Positions 32,145 through 44,416 of a DNA stretch of 64,000 nt are shown here, piece by piece. Made by a program: the position numbers and the translations under genes. The notes under the pieces are model-generated. The model was not told the origin of the DNA, ran no database searches, and was given only the letters and a program-made list of their open reading frames with translations. Every line of letters begins with the position of its first letter. The first letter of the stretch is position 1. The stretch lies in NCBI GenBank assembly GCA_964517605.1, contig CAZFCE010000001.1, positions 262,829 through 326,828 of the forward strand. The letters are read 5' to 3'. Source of the stretch: J095 sp964517605. Its GTDB lineage: Bacteria; Chloroflexota; Anaerolineae; 4572-78; J111.

Positions 32145-33658
32145 CAATTAACCTCCCCGCTGGCGGCTCTTAAAATTTCCGGCTGGCTCACCTGTCCTTT
32201 TTGATAATTGGCCACCAGCCGGCCCTGAGCCATCACCAAAATCCGGTCGGCCACCGTCATCACTTCTTCCATGTCGGATGAAACAATTAATATGGCCGCG
32301 CCGCCCGCCGCCAAATCGCGCAAAAGCTGGTAAATATCGGCTTTGGCCCCCACATCAACGCCAACGGTGGGTTCATCCAGAATGATGATGTTGGCCTTGC
32401 CCGCCAGCCAGCGCCCCACCAGTACCTTTTGTTGATTGCCGCCGCTCAGATTTCGCACCGGGTTTTGCAGGCGGGGCGGCGTAATCCCCAGCCGTTCCAC
32501 CTGTTGCCGCGCCATTGCGCGCAGGGCCGCGCCGGAAATCAACCCCCACCGAGTGACTTGCGGTAAATAGGCCAGCCCCAAATTGTGCTCCATCGACAAA
32601 CTCAGCAGCAAGCCCTCTTCGCGGCGGTCTTCTGGCACCAGGCCCACGCCCAGGTCAATGGCGTCTTTGGGCCGGGTGATTTTGACCGGCCGGCCATGCA
32701 CCAAAATTTCGCCGGTGTCGGGTGTTTGCGCCCCAAACAGCGTTTGCACCAACTCGGAGCGTTTTGCGCCAATCAGGCCGGTAATGCACACAATTTCGCC
32801 CGGTTGCACGTTCAGGTTGATGTCGCTGAACATGCCGGTTTTGCCCAACCCCCGGCACTCCAGCGCCGCCGCCTGCCCCGCCGGAACAGCGGCGACCTCG
32901 CGTTGCGCCTGATGGGTTTCAACCAACAACTGGCGGCCCAGCATGGCCTGCACCAGTTGCTCTTTAGTGATGTCGCTGGTTGCGGTTGACATTAATACTT
33001 TGCCGTCGCGCAGCACCGTCACCCGGTCGGCAATCTCAAAAATTTCATCGAGTACGTGCGAAATGTACAGCACGCCCACCCCGGCGGCGGTGAGGTGGCG
33101 GATGGAGCGAAAGAGCTTCTCCACTTCCACCCGCGACAGCCAGGCGGTGGGTTCGTCCATTAAAATTACTTTGGCGTTGAGCGATAACGCCTTGGCAATT
33201 TCCACCTCTTTTTGCTGCACGGTTGACAGCGTTTGCACCGGGGCAGCGGGGTCAAGCTGCAAATTGTGCTGCGCCAGCAGTTGGGTTACAAAATTGCGCT
33301 GGGTTTGGCGGTCGAGCAGCCCAAATTTTTTAACCGGCTGGCGGCCCAGCATAATATTATCCAGCACCGACAGCGCCGGGACCAGGTTGGCTTCCTGATA
33401 AATACAGGCCAGGCCAGCGTCCAGCGCCGCTTTGGTGTTGCCGGGGGGCAGGGGGTGGCCGTTCAGTTGGACTTCGCCGGTATCCGGCGCTACCGCCCCG
33501 GTGAGGATTTTTACCAGGGTGGATTTGCCCGCGCCGTTGCTGCCCAACAGCGCGTGAACTTCACCGGCTTTAATATCAAGGTCGGCCTGGGTTAAAGCCT
33601 GCACCGCCGCGTATCGTTTGGAAAGCTGACGGGCCTGGAGCAAAATTTTGTTAGCCAT
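32144..33658 (-). CDS. Sugar ABC transporter double ATPase, RbsA/MglA family
   Basis: 504 residues with two nucleotide-binding domains in one chain. The first (about 5-240) has Walker A GSNGAGKST, signature-like LSTVQQKEVEIA and Walker B VILMDEPTAW. The second (about 265-500) has a degenerate Walker A region (GLIGAKRSELV), signature LSGGNQQKV and IIILDEPTVGVD. This asymmetric pattern is normal for the CUT2 family. It overlaps the upstream permease stop as TAATG with GGAGGG nearby, and the downstream permease start. It powers import of a monosaccharide-type substrate. Confidence 0.94.
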   Translation of the reverse strand: MANKILLQARQLSKRYAAVQALTQADLDIKAGEVHALLGSNGAGKSTLVKILTGAVAPDTGEVQLNGHPLPPGNTKAALDAGLACIYQEANLVPALSVLDNIMLGRQPVKKFGLLDRQTQRNFVTQLLAQHNLQLDPAAPVQTLSTVQQKEVEIAKALSLNAKVILMDEPTAWLSRVEVEKLFRSIRHLTAAGVGVLYISHVLDEIFEIADRVTVLRDGKVLMSTATSDITKEQLVQAMLGRQLLVETHQAQREVAAVPAGQAAALECRGLGKTGMFSDINLNVQPGEIVCITGLIGAKRSELVQTLFGAQTPDTGEILVHGRPVKITRPKDAIDLGVGLVPEDRREEGLLLSLSMEHNLGLAYLPQVTRWGLISGAALRAMARQQVERLGITPPRLQNPVRNLSGGNQQKVLVGRWLAGKANIIILDEPTVGVDVGAKADIYQLLRDLAAGGAAILIVSSDMEEVMTVADRILVMAQGRLVANYQKGQVSQPEILRAASGEVN

Positions 33659-34662
33659 TACTGCCCTCCTGCCGGTGTGGGCGGCAAACTCTGGCGTTTG
33701 AGCAGGTTTTGTTCGCGCCGCACCTTCATAAATTGATCGTAGCCCACGGCCCCCATCAAAATAAAGCCCGACACCACCGGCTGGGCGTAGGTGGTTACCC
33801 CCAGCAGCGTCATGCCAATGTAAATGGTGCCAATGAGAAACGCGCCCACCGCCGGGCCAAAAGTGTTGCCCACCCCGCCCTGCAAACTGACACCGCCGAT
33901 AATTGCCCCGGCAATGGCCGATAGCTCAAAGCCCAGCCCCAGGTTTTCGGTGGCGGTGGTCATCCGCGAGGTGAGGATGAGGGCGGCTATTCCCGTGCAC
34001 AGGCCGGACATCATGTAGGCGATCAGCTTAACCCGGCCAATGTTGATGCCGGCCAGCCGGGCCGCGTTTTCATTGCCGCCCACGCTGTACAGGTTGAGGC
34101 CCAGTTTGGTGTGGCGCAGCAAAAAATAAGTGAGCAAAATCACCGCGATGAGATAAATAAAGGCCAGCGGCACCGGCCCGGCAGAGCCGTCTATCCCCCG
34201 ATACACCGGGTCGGTGATGGCTTTGACGCTCAGGCCCGGGTACAACTGCCGCCCCGAAATGGCGTAAGTTGCGCCGCGATAGGCCACCATTGTTGATAGC
34301 GTGGCAATGAAGGGCGTCAATTTTAGGCGGACGACCAGCAGCCCGTTCAGCAGCCCGGCCAGCGCCCCCACCACCAGCCCGGCCAAAATTGCCACCCAGC
34401 CCGGCAGCCCGAACACCAGCATCACATCAAACGCCACCATGCCTACCAGCGCCAAAATCGCGCCCACGCTCAAATCGATCCCGCCCAGCAAAATGGGGAA
34501 GGTCATCCCCACGGCCATAATGCCAACGTGAGAAAAACCAGTCAAGATATTTTTAAAGTTGGTGACGGTGCGGAACGTTGGCGAAAATAGCGAAAAAATC
34601 AAAATGATAGCCAGGTAAAACAACACCAGCCCGATGTTGGCAAAATTAAACTTTTTGAACAT
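33658..34662 (-). CDS. Sugar ABC transporter permease, RbsC family (first copy)
   Basis: 334 residues from ATG 34662, which begins MFKKFNFANIGLVLFYLAIIL. The open frame continues about 300 bases further upstream, but that extension translates a 23-bp perfect hairpin and other repeats and is judged non-coding. The family segments LGGIDLSVGAILALVG and LGFELSAIAGAIIGGVSLQGG are present, with about ten hydrophobic helices. It is separated from the binding-protein gene by 395 bases of repeat-rich DNA, unlike the tight coupling of the other operon genes. Confidence 0.9.
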   Translation of the reverse strand: MFKKFNFANIGLVLFYLAIILIFSLFSPTFRTVTNFKNILTGFSHVGIMAVGMTFPILLGGIDLSVGAILALVGMVAFDVMLVFGLPGWVAILAGLVVGALAGLLNGLLVVRLKLTPFIATLSTMVAYRGATYAISGRQLYPGLSVKAITDPVYRGIDGSAGPVPLAFIYLIAVILLTYFLLRHTKLGLNLYSVGGNENAARLAGINIGRVKLIAYMMSGLCTGIAALILTSRMTTATENLGLGFELSAIAGAIIGGVSLQGGVGNTFGPAVGAFLIGTIYIGMTLLGVTTYAQPVVSGFILMGAVGYDQFMKVRREQNLLKRQSLPPTPAGGQ

Positions 34663-34794
34663 AACTAACGTGCCTTTGCTGAGTACGTGGCGGCCACAAC
34701 GCCAGCCAGCGTTGTTGAGAAAATCGTTCGGGATTGCCCCTCCCCCCTCCCTGTTCAGGGGCGGACAGGTATCGAAAACGGTGTTTGATTTCCC

Positions 34795-34843
34795 CATCCC
34801 CCTGGCCCCCTTCTCCCACCGGGAGAAGGGGGCCAGGGGGATG
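34795..34843. repeat. Perfect 23-bp inverted repeat, REP-like
   Basis: Arms 34795-34817 and 34821-34843 are exact reverse complements around a 3-base loop and are rich in CCCC/GGGG. In an mRNA this would be an extremely stable hairpin between the binding-protein and permease messages. A looser relative with CCCCTGACCCC and GGGGGAGAG elements is at 40864-40948. Confidence 0.75.
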
Positions 34844-34856
34844 AGGAAAGTGCTCC

Positions 34857-34880
34857 GGCGGGGACAAGCCCCGCCACTAC
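34857..34880 (-). repeat. Dispersed GC hairpin repeat next to array B
   Basis: GGCGGGG and CCCCGCC arms flank ACAA, followed by ACTAC on the plus strand. Read on the minus strand it matches the hairpin at 11680-11708, and in both places it lies between a palindrome array and a start codon. Confidence 0.5.
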
Positions 34881-34940
34881 TCTCGCCGGAAGAAGGGAAA
34901 CGGGCGCTGGCCTGCAAATTAACCGCTACCGTGGTTTTTA

Positions 34941-34999
34941 TTATCACGTCGTGATAAATTTTTTTCACGTCCTGATAATTTTTTTTCAGGACGTGAAAA
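34941..34999 (+). repeat. 21-bp-period palindrome array, locus B (3 units)
   Basis: Units at 34941, 34962 and 34983 are exactly 21 bases apart: TTATCAC-GTC-GTGATAA (perfect), TTTTCAC-GTC-CTGATAA and TTTTCAG-GAC-GTGAAAA. Units 2 and 3 are reverse complements of each other over 15 bases, so RNA from either strand can fold into one long stem with a short AT loop. T-rich spacers lie on the plus strand. The array lies between the binding-protein and permease genes. Confidence 0.85.
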
Positions 35000-35057
35000 A
35001 TAAAAGTCCGCGCCGCCCCCTGTTTGCAGAGTGGGGGCGGCGCGTTACAGGTGAAAA

Positions 35058-36119
35058 TTACCAGCGCTGCTGGGGCGCAATCCCGCCCACGTTATCTTTG
35101 GTGGCAATCACATAAGGCATTAACAGGTGGCCCTGCGCGCCAAACGCCTGCGCCGAAACGCCGCCGGTGATCAGGCCAATGGCCAGCGCCGCCGCAAAGC
35201 GGCCTTGTTGCCACACATCGGTGTATTGCGTGCCGCTGAGTTCGCCTTTTTCAATGGCTTCCAGGGCATCTTTCTCGCCGTCGTTGCCAAAGATGACCAT
35301 TTTATCCAGCATGCCTTTGGATTTGGCCACATCAGACGCGCCCAACGCCATTGAGTCGTTCACGCCGTAAACGCCGGTAACATTGGGGTTGGCGGCCAAA
35401 ATGGCGGTGAAAACTTCTTGCGCCTTTTTGCGCTGCCAGTCGGCCACCTGGTCGGCCACAATTTTGATGTCGGGGTAGTTGGCTTTCATCCCATCCACAA
35501 AACCGTTGGTGCGCAAATCGCGGATTAAAATGCCGGGCGGGGCATTGAGGATGGCCACTTCGCCTTTGCCGCCCATCATTTCGCCCATTTTCTTGGCAAT
35601 TTCGATGGCGCCGTAGTAGTGGTTCATTTCTACGTGGGCTGCGTGGGGTTCGGTGGCGTCAATGTTGAGGGTGATAACCGGAATGCCGGCTTCGTTGGCT
35701 TTTTTAATGGAAGGGGCCAGCCCAACGCTGTCAATCGGTTGCAAAAAGATGGCGTCAACGCCGCCGCTGATGGCCGTGTCCATCAGGCTAATCTGAATAT
35801 CGGCTTTGTTCTGGCCGTCGAGTACTTCAAATTTTACGTTGCCCTGCACATCGGCCACTTCTTTGATGCCTTCGCCCCAGGCGGTAGAAACGGTGTGGGG
35901 TTGAATCTGGAGAAACGCCATTTTGTAGCTGTCTTTTTTGGGTTTGCCGGCGGCGGGGGCTGCTGCCGGCGCGGTGGCGGCAGCTTCGGGGGCGGAACTG
36001 CTCTGGCAAGCGCCCAGAACGGTGCCAACGGCAATGGCCGAAACGCCGGCGGCGGCGGTGGTTAAAAATCGCCGTCGGGACAGGCCGTCGGTCTCGGTGG
36101 GTTGAACTTTTTTACTCAT
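35058..36119 (-). CDS. Sugar ABC transporter substrate-binding lipoprotein
   Basis: About 353 residues from ATG 36119, which has GGAGG five bases upstream; ATG 36122 and 36131 are poorer. The N-terminus carries SRRRFL (a twin-arginine-like motif) and a lipobox LGAC, so it may be exported by Tat and lipid-anchored. The mature part is a Peripla_BP_4/RbsB-type fold (about 50-350; FLQIQPHTVSTAWGEGIKE, LQPIDSVGLAPSIKKANEAGIPVITLN, GVYGVNDSMALGASD). It is the first gene of the sugar operon and delivers substrate to the two permeases. Confidence 0.92.
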   Translation of the reverse strand: MSKKVQPTETDGLSRRRFLTTAAAGVSAIAVGTVLGACQSSSAPEAAATAPAAAPAAGKPKKDSYKMAFLQIQPHTVSTAWGEGIKEVADVQGNVKFEVLDGQNKADIQISLMDTAISGGVDAIFLQPIDSVGLAPSIKKANEAGIPVITLNIDATEPHAAHVEMNHYYGAIEIAKKMGEMMGGKGEVAILNAPPGILIRDLRTNGFVDGMKANYPDIKIVADQVADWQRKKAQEVFTAILAANPNVTGVYGVNDSMALGASDVAKSKGMLDKMVIFGNDGEKDALEAIEKGELSGTQYTDVWQQGRFAAALAIGLITGGVSAQAFGAQGHLLMPYVIATKDNVGGIAPQQRW

Positions 36120-36176
36120 CATTTCCTCCATTGGATTTACGCTAAAGTTTTATAAAATAGGGCTTGGGCAGTTAGC

Positions 36177-36330
36177 CCGGCGGGTTGATTCGCCGGGAGA
36201 GCCGGCTTTGAGCATAATATCAACAGGCAAATGGCTAGGGCCGCTGCCGGGTAATACCGGGCCGGCCTTTAAACATTTGTCGCTTCAGGAGGTACCGCAT
36301 TCTGCCAGGTCTGCCGGTATCTCCTTTTTT
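36177..36330 (+). other. Structured intergenic region with terminator-like hairpin
   Basis: Between the binding protein and the kinase end there are three inverted repeats: CCCGGCG...CGCCGGG (36177-36198), GGGCCG...CCGGGCCGG-like arms (about 36237-36267), and GGAGGTACCG...CGGTATCTCC (about 36287-36324). The last is followed by six T residues on the plus strand. No credible plus-strand gene precedes that terminator, so a small RNA is possible. The region must also hold the promoter of the minus-strand sugar operon. Confidence 0.35.
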
Positions 36331-36397
36331 GTTGATTTTCTGACGATCTACTTCTATGTTTATGGCGGAAAGCGCGCGCCCATTTTTATCTCCTTGC

Positions 36398-39669
<3,272 letters not shown>

Positions 39670-39673
<4 letters not shown>

Positions 39674-40836
39674 GGTTCAACCGTTGGCGGCGCGACGGCG
39701 TTACCCGGCAACGGCACCGATGGCAGCGGCGTGCCGGCGGCGTTGGCATCAATCAGGTTAACGGTGTAGGCCAGGGTGTAATCGCCATCGGCAACGCCGC
39801 CGGGCGGGGTTGCCAGCAGCCAGGTGTCAAGATTTTTCTCTTCAATCACCAGCAGCGGCGCTTCTACAAATTTGGGCACTTCTTTGCCGGCCAAAATCTG
39901 CTGGGCCGTCCACAGCGCCAGCGCCGAAATTCCCGGCGTGGCCGAAGCCGAAATGGTGTGGTAGCCGTTTTTATCGCGTTGTTCCTGCCACCATTTTAAT
40001 TCATCGTAACGGTTGCCCATAATGATAACCGGCATGGGGCGGTTGGCGGCTTCAAACGCCTGCGCCACGCCGTAGCCATCGCCGCCCTGCGTGACCACGG
40101 CATCAATTGGGGGCAACGTGGGCAATATGGCCGCTACCTCCTGCCGGGCAATGCTCTGCGTCCATTTGGCATGCACCGAGGTCACCACTTTAACATTGGG
40201 AAAGCGGGCCAGCGCGGCTTTGGTAGCGGCGCTGATGTCGGTATCCGAGGTGCTGCCTTTGGCCCCGCGCACTTCCAGCACGTTGCCCTGGCCGTTAAGC
40301 CGCCCGCCCACATAATTGCCCTGAACCGCGCCGTAATTGGCCCACACATAGGTAACGGTGTAAACGCACGGCTCCGTTACCTGGCTGTCAAATACCACCA
40401 CCACAATTCCGGCGGCGCACGCGGCTTTGATGGCCTGATTCAGAGTAGTGGGCGAGGCCGGGTTAATAATGATGGCGTTATAGCCGGCGGTTATCAACTC
40501 GCGGATGTGCCGGGCCTGTTCGGCGGCGTCACCGCTGGCGTTGACCACGGTGTAATCGGCCAGCAAGCCGGCGGCCTGGGCCTGTTGGGCGGCCCTTTTA
40601 AAGGCGGCAATTGTTCCTTGCCTAAAGGAGTTATCGGCAAATGAGTTAGAAAACGCAATCCGGGCGGTTGAGGTATCGCCGGCAGCCTGGCCGGCGGTAT
40701 TAATGGGGGCGGTGGCTGTGGTTTGCGACGCAGGCGTGGCGGTGCAGGCCAGCAAAATCAGGCCCAACGCCAGCAGCAAAAGCGTAAACCGTAAATAAAC
40801 CAGGGGTTGTGTTTTGTTTACATCGTTGTAAATCAT
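39670..40836 (-). CDS. Sugar-binding lipoprotein coupled to a sensor kinase
   Basis: 388 residues. The signal peptide has lipobox LLAC (core LLLLALGLILL), then a Thr/Ala-rich stalk and a Peripla_BP_4-type fold (about 55-360; RIAFSNSFADNSFRQGTIAAFKRA, GYNAIIINPASPTTLNQAIKAA, DAVVTQGGDGYGVAQAF). A PLPSVPLPG-like tail follows. No permease is beside it; instead it is translationally coupled to the dCache kinase. Binding-protein and kinase pairs such as ChvE-VirA or LuxP-LuxQ sense ligands this way. A sugar-sensing function is inferred from family and context. Confidence 0.85.
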
Positions 40837-40863
40837 TGGATTTAATGCGGGTTTGCCTGATGT

Positions 40864-40948
40864 GTAACTTTTTGGGGCCTTCCCCCCTGACCCCTTTTTC
40901 TCTAAGGGGGAGAGTAAAAAACGGGGCGGGGGGAGGCCAAGTAGTTAC
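40864..40948. repeat. Imperfect palindromic repeat, REP/MITE-like
   Basis: Nested inverted repeats: GTAACT (40864-40869) with AGTTAC (40943-40948), and GGCCTTCCCCCC (40876-40887) with GGGGGGAGGCC (40928-40938). The core has CCCC/GGGG. It sits upstream of the binding-protein gene at 40836 and resembles the hairpin at 34795 in composition. Confidence 0.5.
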
Positions 40949-41033
40949 CCGTTTTTTAGTATAGCAAAGCCTTAAAAATTTGTCTGTCAACTAATGGGGA
41001 CATTTGGGTTGGCTGGTGGGGGACAAGTAGCGG

Positions 41034-41684
41034 TTATTCCAGCGTAATCAGGCCGGCTTGAATGGCAAACTTTATCAGCCCGGTAAAATCGTGCAAATCC
41101 AGCTTTTGCATAATGCGCTTGCGGTAGGTTTTTACGCTCTGGGGCGATAGCATCAGCCGGTCGCCAATGTCGTTGTTGGAGTAGCCTTCTACCAGCAGTT
41201 GCAAAATTTCACGCTCACGGGCGCTCAGTTGCGCCAGCGGCGTGGGGTCGGTGGCCAGCCGGTGTTTGTAATCGGTTACAACAATATCGGCAATGGCCGG
41301 GCTAAGGTAGTGGTGGCCCTGCCGAATGGCCTGAATGGCCTCTAGCACGGCCCGGCTGCCACTTTCTTTGAGCACGTAGCCGTGCGCGCCGGCTTGCAGG
41401 GCGCGGGTGATGTAACTTTTGGTGCTGTGAATGGATAAAATGATGATTTTGGTGGCGGGGCAGGCGGCGCAAATTTGCCGGGTGGCTTCAATGCCGCCCA
41501 GTTCTGGCATGGTAATATCCAAAATGGCAATATCGGGGCAGGCGGCAATGATTTTTTGCACGGCGTCGCGGCCATTGGCGGCATCGCCCACCACCGTGCA
41601 GCCATCAATTTGGGCTTCGAGCATAAACCGGAGCGTATCGCGCAGCACCGTGTGGTCATCGGCCAAAAAAACGGTCAGGCTCAC
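41034..41684 (-). CDS. NarL/LuxR-type response regulator
   Basis: 216 residues from GTG 41684, which overlaps the kinase stop (GTGA) and has GGAGG upstream. A longer in-frame ATG at 41795 only re-reads the kinase gene in another frame. The receiver spans about 1-120 (D56 in ILDITMPELGG, VLKES). The LuxR-type helix-turn-helix spans about 148-212 (LSAREREILQLLVEGYSNNDIGDRLMLSPQSVKTYRKRIMQKL). It is the obvious partner of the overlapping HisKA_3 kinase, giving a NarX-NarL-like pair. Confidence 0.94.
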   Translation of the reverse strand: MSLTVFLADDHTVLRDTLRFMLEAQIDGCTVVGDAANGRDAVQKIIAACPDIAILDITMPELGGIEATRQICAACPATKIIILSIHSTKSYITRALQAGAHGYVLKESGSRAVLEAIQAIRQGHHYLSPAIADIVVTDYKHRLATDPTPLAQLSAREREILQLLVEGYSNNDIGDRLMLSPQSVKTYRKRIMQKLDLHDFTGLIKFAIQAGLITLE

Positions 41685-43189
41685 CGGGGCACCTCCACCA
41701 GCACGGTTGCGCCCCGGCCCGGCGCGGAGATAACCTGGCATTGCCCGCCCACGGTTTCGGCCCGTTCGGTCATAGTGGCCAGCCCCCAGCCCCAATCGCC
41801 GGTAGCCTCCTGTTCCGAGGCTTCGGCATTAAACCCAATGCCATCGTCTTTAACCTGCAAAAAGGCTTTGTCGGCCTCAACGGTAATGGTGATGGCCGCG
41901 GTGGCGGCGCGGGCGTGTTTGGCCACATTGGTTAGCGCCTCTTGCGTAATCCGAAACAGGGCGTTTTCCACCGAAGCCGGCAGGCGAGGCTGCGGCTCTT
42001 GCCCATGCACGGTTACGTTTATGCCAAAACGCTTGCTAAATTGATGGCCATACCATTCCAGCGCGGCGGTCAGGCCGTGGTCATCCAGCATGGGCGGGTG
42101 CAGTTCGGCCATTACGTCCCGCACGTCGGTGGTGGTCTGGTTAATCAACGCCGACAGGTCATCAATATGAGCGAGCAGCGCCGGGGTGTTGGTACACTGC
42201 GGCGCAACCTGCCCGCGAATAATGTTTAACAGCACGTCCGAGGTGAACAGGTTTTGGCCAATGCGGTCGTGCAGGTTTTGCGCCAGCAACCGGCGCTCGG
42301 TTTCCTGGGTTTCTACCAGCCGGGCCGATAGCCGCCGCAGTTTTTGGCGCTGCCGTTCCAGCCGGGTTAGGGCCTGGCGGTGGGCGGTAATATCGGTCAT
42401 CAAACTTACCCAGCCGCCGCCCGCTTCGGCGGAGGTGCAACTGGTGCGCACAATGGCCGTAACCGTTTGCCGGCTTTGGGTTTGCAGGTTTACCTCACCC
42501 TGCCAGAATTGTTGCTGCCGGATGGCCGTTTGCATGGCCTGCGCCTGCGCCGCGTTTACAAAAATGGCCGGCAGGCCGCCCCTGGCCTGGAGATCGGTGA
42601 GGGTGTAGCCAAACAGTTTGCTAAAGGTAGAGTTGGTGTAGGTAATTTCGGCGGCCCGGTTGCCCATAACCACGGCATCGCTGCTGGCCTCAACCGCCTG
42701 GCCAATCAGGGCGTTGCGGTAAGCCAGATCGCGCACGGTGGCCTGGGCGATATGCACCTGTTGGGCCAATTTGGCGTTGGCCTGGTGCAGTTCGCGGGTT
42801 AAGGTGCGAAGCTGCAAATGGGTGGTAATCCGGGCCAAAACTTCGGCCTGGTGCAGCGGTTTGGTAATGTAATCAACGCCGCCGGCTTCAAAGCCCTTGA
42901 TTTTATCCTGGGTGCTGGTGAGCGAGGTTAAAAAGATAACCGGAATATCCTGAGTAATGGGGTTGGCTTTAAGGCGGCGGCAGGTTTCAAAACCGTCAAG
43001 GCCGGTCATGACAATATCCAGCAAAATTAAATCCGGCAGCACATAGGCGGCCTTTTCCAGCCCGTTTGGGCCGTTGCGGGCGGTTAGCACTTCAAAACCG
43101 TATTTAATCAGATAATCCACCAAAACACCCAGGTTAACCGGGTTGTCATCAATGATGAGAATTTTGGCGGCGGCAAACTGTAACGACAC
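41681..43189 (-). CDS. REC-PAS-HisKA_3 histidine kinase (NarX/DegS type)
   Basis: About 502 residues from GTG 43189, which has AGGA nine bases upstream; a TTG two codons earlier is possible. It has an N-terminal receiver (about 8-125; D58 in LLDIVMTGLDG, YITKPL), PAS (about 165-275), HisKA_3 with LLAQNLHDRIGQNL (H307) and HATPase_c (about 395-500; NVAKHA N-box, DDGIGF, GWGLATM). HisKA_3 kinases typically pair with NarL-type regulators, and one overlaps its 3' end. The receiver at the front suggests it takes phosphate from another kinase in the cluster. Confidence 0.92.
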   Translation of the reverse strand: MSLQFAAAKILIIDDNPVNLGVLVDYLIKYGFEVLTARNGPNGLEKAAYVLPDLILLDIVMTGLDGFETCRRLKANPITQDIPVIFLTSLTSTQDKIKGFEAGGVDYITKPLHQAEVLARITTHLQLRTLTRELHQANAKLAQQVHIAQATVRDLAYRNALIGQAVEASSDAVVMGNRAAEITYTNSTFSKLFGYTLTDLQARGGLPAIFVNAAQAQAMQTAIRQQQFWQGEVNLQTQSRQTVTAIVRTSCTSAEAGGGWVSLMTDITAHRQALTRLERQRQKLRRLSARLVETQETERRLLAQNLHDRIGQNLFTSDVLLNIIRGQVAPQCTNTPALLAHIDDLSALINQTTTDVRDVMAELHPPMLDDHGLTAALEWYGHQFSKRFGINVTVHGQEPQPRLPASVENALFRITQEALTNVAKHARAATAAITITVEADKAFLQVKDDGIGFNAEASEQEATGDWGWGLATMTERAETVGGQCQVISAPGRGATVLVEVPR

Positions 43190-43297
43190 GGGCAATTATC
43201 CTGCCGGGTTAATATTGAATGGCTGGGCGCTATAGTAGCATATATTGCAAACGTCGTAAAATCAGCCTTTGAACCCACAGCCGGGGAATGGCCGGTT

Positions 43298-44392
43298 TTA
43301 TTGGGGGGCCAGCGGCAGCGTAAAAAAGAAGGTGCAACCCTGGCCGGGGCCGGATTCAACGCCAACCTGCCCGCCGAGTTTTTGCACAATGCGCTGTACA
43401 ATGGTTAGCCCCAGGCCGTGCCCGTGGGCGTCGGTGTGCAGGCGGGCAAAGGGCTTAAACAGGCGGGCTTGCTGTTCGGCGGTAAGGCCGGGGCCGTGGT
43501 CGCGCACCCAAAACCGCGCCGTCTGAGGCTCGTTGCCGGGCGTTAGCGCCCCCATTTCAATTTGCGGAGAGTGGCCGCTGTATTTGAGCGCGTTGCTGAG
43601 GTAGTTAACCCAAATCTGCTCAACCCAGGGCGCGTGGCCTAACACGGTTGGCCAGGTTGACGGCAAAATAATTTTGGCTCCCGTTTCATTGATTCGTTGC
43701 TCCAGGCCAAATAACACCTCGGCCACAATAATGTCCATATCCAGCGGGTGGGGCGTTATTTCTTGCTGGCGCACCAGGGCCAAATACAGCAGGCTATCAA
43801 TGATACTCTGTATTTTTGCGGCGCTTTTGTTGAGCATCATCAACAAATCCTGAACTTCCTGATCCAGTTCAAAGTCATTTTGCAGTAAATCAATCACCCC
43901 GGCGATAATGCCCAACGGATTTTTTAAATCGTGAGCCACCATGTGGGCAAAAGCATCGAGCTCTTCGTTGCGCTGTTTCAACTCCAGAGTGTATTGGCGC
44001 AGGGCCAGCATATCGGCAAAACGGGCCAGCGCGGTGATGATGGCCCGCTCGATGTTGCCGGCGTTGGGTGGTTTGAGCAAATAGGCGCTGGCTCCGGCGG
44101 CGCTGGCTTTTTCCAGCAAATCGGTTGAATCATACGCGGTGAGCATAACCACCGGTGTGGGGCAACTGGCCTGAATTTTGGCGGTGGCGGACAGCCCATC
44201 CAGCTTGGGCATGGTAATGTCCATTAAAATAACATCGGGCCGGAGTTGCCCGGCCAGTTCCACCGCTTTTTCGCCGTCGGCGGCTTCGCCAACTACGGTG
44301 TAGCCCAGCTTGTTGAGAATGCCTTTCAGCGAGGCGCGTACCAGGTAATCATCTTCGGCAATCAGCACTTTAATGGGTTGCGGTGAGGTCAT
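43298..44392 (-). CDS. REC-HisKA-HATPase histidine kinase
   Basis: 364 residues from ATG 44392, with AGGAGA about eight bases upstream; the longer frame begins only with TTG. The receiver (about 5-125) has D58 in LMDITMPKLDG and LLKPP. HisKA has HMVAHDLKNPLGIIAG (H154), and HATPase_c follows (about 240-360; DHGPGLT, GHGLGLT). There is no separate sensor domain. The architecture matches the kinase at 16452. It lies between the PAS/GAF kinase at 44417 and the NarX-type kinase, on the same strand. Confidence 0.9.
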   Translation of the reverse strand: MTSPQPIKVLIAEDDYLVRASLKGILNKLGYTVVGEAADGEKAVELAGQLRPDVILMDITMPKLDGLSATAKIQASCPTPVVMLTAYDSTDLLEKASAAGASAYLLKPPNAGNIERAIITALARFADMLALRQYTLELKQRNEELDAFAHMVAHDLKNPLGIIAGVIDLLQNDFELDQEVQDLLMMLNKSAAKIQSIIDSLLYLALVRQQEITPHPLDMDIIVAEVLFGLEQRINETGAKIILPSTWPTVLGHAPWVEQIWVNYLSNALKYSGHSPQIEMGALTPGNEPQTARFWVRDHGPGLTAEQQARLFKPFARLHTDAHGHGLGLTIVQRIVQKLGGQVGVESGPGQGCTFFFTLPLAPQ

Positions 44393-44416
44393 TGGTTGGT
44401 TCTCCTGCAATGCGGG

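Larger units (their letters stand above)
34663..35057. other. Repeat-rich intercistronic region of the sugar ABC operon
   Basis: 395 bases without a credible gene. Reading the plus strand it holds, in order, a 23-bp perfect hairpin (34795-34843), an AGTAG-type GC hairpin (34857-34880), about 60 unassigned bases, and the 21-bp-period palindrome array B (34941-34999). The binding-protein stop is at 35058. Confidence 0.7.

Noticed and set aside
34663..34968. N-terminal extension of the first sugar permease
   Set aside because: The added 102 residues translate the perfect 23-bp hairpin and GC repeats; the normal permease N-terminus begins at ATG 34662.
41685..41795. Longer start for the NarL-type regulator
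   Set aside because: The extra residues lie entirely inside the kinase gene, have no receiver homology, and the GTG at 41684 has a proper ribosome site.
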